64,000 nucleotides of DNA from Roseovarius sp. M141 (GTDB lineage: Bacteria > Pseudomonadota > Alphaproteobacteria > Rhodobacterales > Rhodobacteraceae): assembly GCF_024355225.1 (NCBI RefSeq), contig NZ_VCNH01000008.1, forward strand, positions 3,410,001 to 3,474,000, in the 5' to 3' direction. This document shows, in pieces, positions 62,237 through 64,000 of the stretch. The translations under genes and the position numbers were made by a program. Position 1 is the stretch's first letter, and the number at the start of each line of letters is the position of its first letter. The notes under the pieces are model-generated. The model made no database searches and was not told the DNA's origin. It worked only from the letters and a program-made list of their open reading frames with translations.

Positions 62237-63085
62237 CTATCCTTGGATGGCGATATTGTCGATCAGGCGCACCCCGGCCAGCCACGCCGCAGCAAACAGG
62301 CGCGCGGGCTGGGTGGCGGCGGTCAGAAGCGCCAGATCGTCATTCGCGCGCATCTCGAAATAATCGACCCCGGTAAAGCCTGCCCGCATTAGCGCGGCAA
62401 TTGCGCCTTCCTGCGCAGCGGCGAAATCCTGACCGGCTGTGATGGCTTCGGACATTTCTTCCATCTGCTCGATCAAAACCGGCGCGATGGTGCGGGCGCG
62501 GTCCGACAGCAGCAGATTGCGCGAGGACATGGCAAGCCCGTCGATCTCGCGGATTGTAGGGCAGCCATGGACGGTGATCGGGATATCCAGATCGCGCGCC
62601 ATGCGGCGGACAACCTGAAGCTGCTGATAGTCCTTTTCCCCGAAAAATGCGTCCGTGGCCGAAGTCTGGGCGAACAGCTTGGCCACCACGGTTGCCACGC
62701 CTTGAAAATGGCCGGGGCGGTGGATGCCATCCATGACCTCGGTCAGGCCCGAGACGGTGACAGTGGTGGCAAAGCCGCCGGGATACATCTGATCGCCGTC
62801 GGGCACATAGATCGCGTCGACATCAAAGCGGGCCAGTTTTGCCGCGTCGGCATGTTCGGTGCGCGGATAGCCGGCCAGATCCTCGGGCGAGCTGAACTGG
62901 CGCGGGTTGACGAAGATCGTCACGATCACGCGCTCGCATGTCTGCTTGGCGGCGGCGATCAGCGACAAATGGCCATCATGCAGCGCGCCCATCGTCGGCA
63001 CGATGCCGATACGCTGCCCTGCCCGTTGCCAGGGCGCAGTCGCGGCGCGCAGATCGACCAGGCTGCGCAGAATCGGCGCGGTCAT
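62237..63085 (-). CDS. panC: pantothenate synthetase
   Basis: A 282-aa ATP-dependent ligase joining pantoate and beta-alanine. The nucleotidyl-transferase motif [14 protein letters not shown] (HxGH), [13 protein letters not shown] and the KMSKS-like MSSRNLLLS are present. It starts within the panB stop (ATGA), so the two are coupled. Confidence 0.95.
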   Translation of the reverse strand: MTAPILRSLVDLRAATAPWQRAGQRIGIVPTMGALHDGHLSLIAAAKQTCERVIVTIFVNPRQFSSPEDLAGYPRTEHADAAKLARFDVDAIYVPDGDQMYPGGFATTVTVSGLTEVMDGIHRPGHFQGVATVVAKLFAQTSATDAFFGEKDYQQLQVVRRMARDLDIPITVHGCPTIREIDGLAMSSRNLLLSDRARTIAPVLIEQMEEMSEAITAGQDFAAAQEGAIAALMRAGFTGVDYFEMRANDDLALLTAATQPARLFAAAWLAGVRLIDNIAIQG

Positions 63086-63933
63086 GCGCCGCTTGCCTTG
63101 CCCGAAGCCGATGTCGGCGCCTCGTCGGCGAAGGTGTGTTCAGTCGCAGGGAACGCGCGCGCGCGCACCTCGGCGGCATAGGCGGCAATCGCCGCCTCGC
63201 CGTCTGTGCCCAACTGCGCATAGCGCTTGACGAATTTCGGCTTGAACGCCGTGAACAGTCCCAGCATGTCATCCACGACCAACACCTGCCCGTCGCAGCC
63301 TGCCGACGCGCCGATGCCGATGGTGGGAATGGCGATCTCCGCCGTGATCCGGTCGGCAAGGCCTGCGGGCACCTTTTCCAGCACCACGGCAAAGGCGCCC
63401 GCATCGGCCACCGCCTGCGCGTCCTCGCTGAGATGTTTGGCGCCCGCGCCCCTGCCCTGCACCTTGTAGCCGCCCAGCGTGTTGACCGCCTGTGGCGTCA
63501 GGCCGATATGGGCCATCACCGGCACCCCGCGCGCCGTGAGGAATGCAATGGTTTCAGCCATATGCGCGCCCCCCTCCAGCTTGACCGCCGCGGCGCCCGT
63601 CTCGCGCATGATGCGCGACGCGCTCTGCATGGCCTGGCGCGGATCCTCTTCGTAACTGCCGAAAGGCATATCGATGACCAGCATCGCGGTGTCCAGTCCG
63701 CGCGCGACGGCCTGCCCGTGCATCACCATCATGTCCATGGTCACGCCCAGCGTCGAGGGCATGCCGTGCAGCACCATGCCGACGCTGTCGCCAACCAGCA
63801 CGAAATCGCAATGCGCATCCATCATGCGCGCCATCGGCGTGGTATAGGCCGTCAGGCTGACGATGGGCGCGCCGCCCTTCATCGCGCGGATATCGGCAGG
63901 AAGCGGGGCGGTCTGTCGGGCTGTGGCGCTCAT
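63082..63933 (-). CDS. panB: 3-methyl-2-oxobutanoate hydroxymethyltransferase
   Basis: A 283-aa TIM-barrel enzyme adding a hydroxymethyl group to 2-oxoisovalerate (from methylene-THF) in pantothenate synthesis. Blocks [33 protein letters not shown] and [14 protein letters not shown] match the family; the catalytic Glu is in [14 protein letters not shown] 63933 is the family-like start; a longer frame upstream has no support. The last 67 bases of the window hold nothing recognised. Confidence 0.94.
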   Translation of the reverse strand: MSATARQTAPLPADIRAMKGGAPIVSLTAYTTPMARMMDAHCDFVLVGDSVGMVLHGMPSTLGVTMDMMVMHGQAVARGLDTAMLVIDMPFGSYEEDPRQAMQSASRIMRETGAAAVKLEGGAHMAETIAFLTARGVPVMAHIGLTPQAVNTLGGYKVQGRGAGAKHLSEDAQAVADAGAFAVVLEKVPAGLADRITAEIAIPTIGIGASAGCDGQVLVVDDMLGLFTAFKPKFVKRYAQLGTDGEAAIAAYAAEVRARAFPATEHTFADEAPTSASGKASGA

Positions 63934-64000
63934 CTGGCGGGCCTCGAAATTGCTGCGTTGCCGCGATGGGTAGCAAGGTTTCGGCCCAAGTTCCACTGTT

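Noticed and set aside
1..64000. CRISPR arrays, prophage, insertion sequences
   Set aside because: No regularly spaced direct repeats, transposase, integrase or structural phage genes were seen on either strand.

Overview
The window is about 63% GC, densely coded, and reads as chromosome of a marine Rhodobacteraceae (Roseobacter-group) alphaproteobacterium. The family assignment rests on gene content: a DavB/DavA lysine route, a carnitine island with a fused dehydrogenase-thioesterase, the hspA-DUF1150 pair, bioMNY, a serC-serA operon behind a structured leader, and an Occ-type opine/amino-acid transporter. I see no integrase, transposase, phage gene, plasmid replication gene or CRISPR array.

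Layout. 0-0.4 kb: start of an exported protein, a small basic protein and tRNA-Thr(GGT). 0.5-10.1 kb: a two-armed catabolic island. One arm (minus strand) is a LysR regulator followed by davA and davB (L-lysine to 5-aminovalerate), ending in a rho-independent terminator. The divergent arm (plus strand) encodes a three-subunit FAD/[2Fe-2S] amino-acid or opine dehydrogenase and a complete polar amino-acid ABC transporter. Together they suggest uptake and oxidative cleavage of a lysine conjugate (for example an opine), with the released lysine sent to DavBA. 10.1-15 kb: a membrane methyltransferase, a secreted EF-hand protein downstream of an OmpR/EnvZ-type two-component system, and a double PRC-barrel protein with a textbook terminator. 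15-17 kb: the biotin ECF transporter bioMNY. 17-23 kb: a second lysine route (saccharopine-dehydrogenase-fold lysine dehydrogenase plus ALDH7-type aminoadipate semialdehyde dehydrogenase), divergent from a fused E1 alpha-beta 2-oxoacid dehydrogenase coupled to a FabD-like acyltransferase. 23-24 kb: an orphan PAS histidine kinase.

24.2-32.7 kb is a carnitine/gamma-butyrobetaine degradation island: CoA ligase, CaiD-like hydratase, acyl-CoA dehydrogenase, carnitine dehydrogenase fused to a thioesterase, SDR, dehydrocarnitine cleavage enzyme and the divergent activator CdhR. 32.7-64 kb is mostly housekeeping: csaA-proC-ybjN, ubiK, lgt-midA-pgeF, lrp/trxB, a lone GT10 glycosyltransferase, hsp20-DUF1150, purEK, rnr, dapE, dapD, a LOG-family protein, rlmN, an IalB-like protein, asparaginase, serB, serC-serA, an RpiR-controlled aminotransferase, a carboxymuconolactone-decarboxylase-family protein, panB-panC.

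Themes. Lysine appears four times: degradation by DavBA, degradation by LysDH/AASADH, and two steps of synthesis (DapD, DapE). The most interesting unexplained unit is the 0.5-10 kb pairing of an opine-type oxidase and transporter with lysine monooxygenase/amidase. Next are the E1-fusion/acyltransferase pair beside the second lysine operon, and the RNA leader before serC. All functional calls come from reading the sequence and remembered family signatures; no database search was run.
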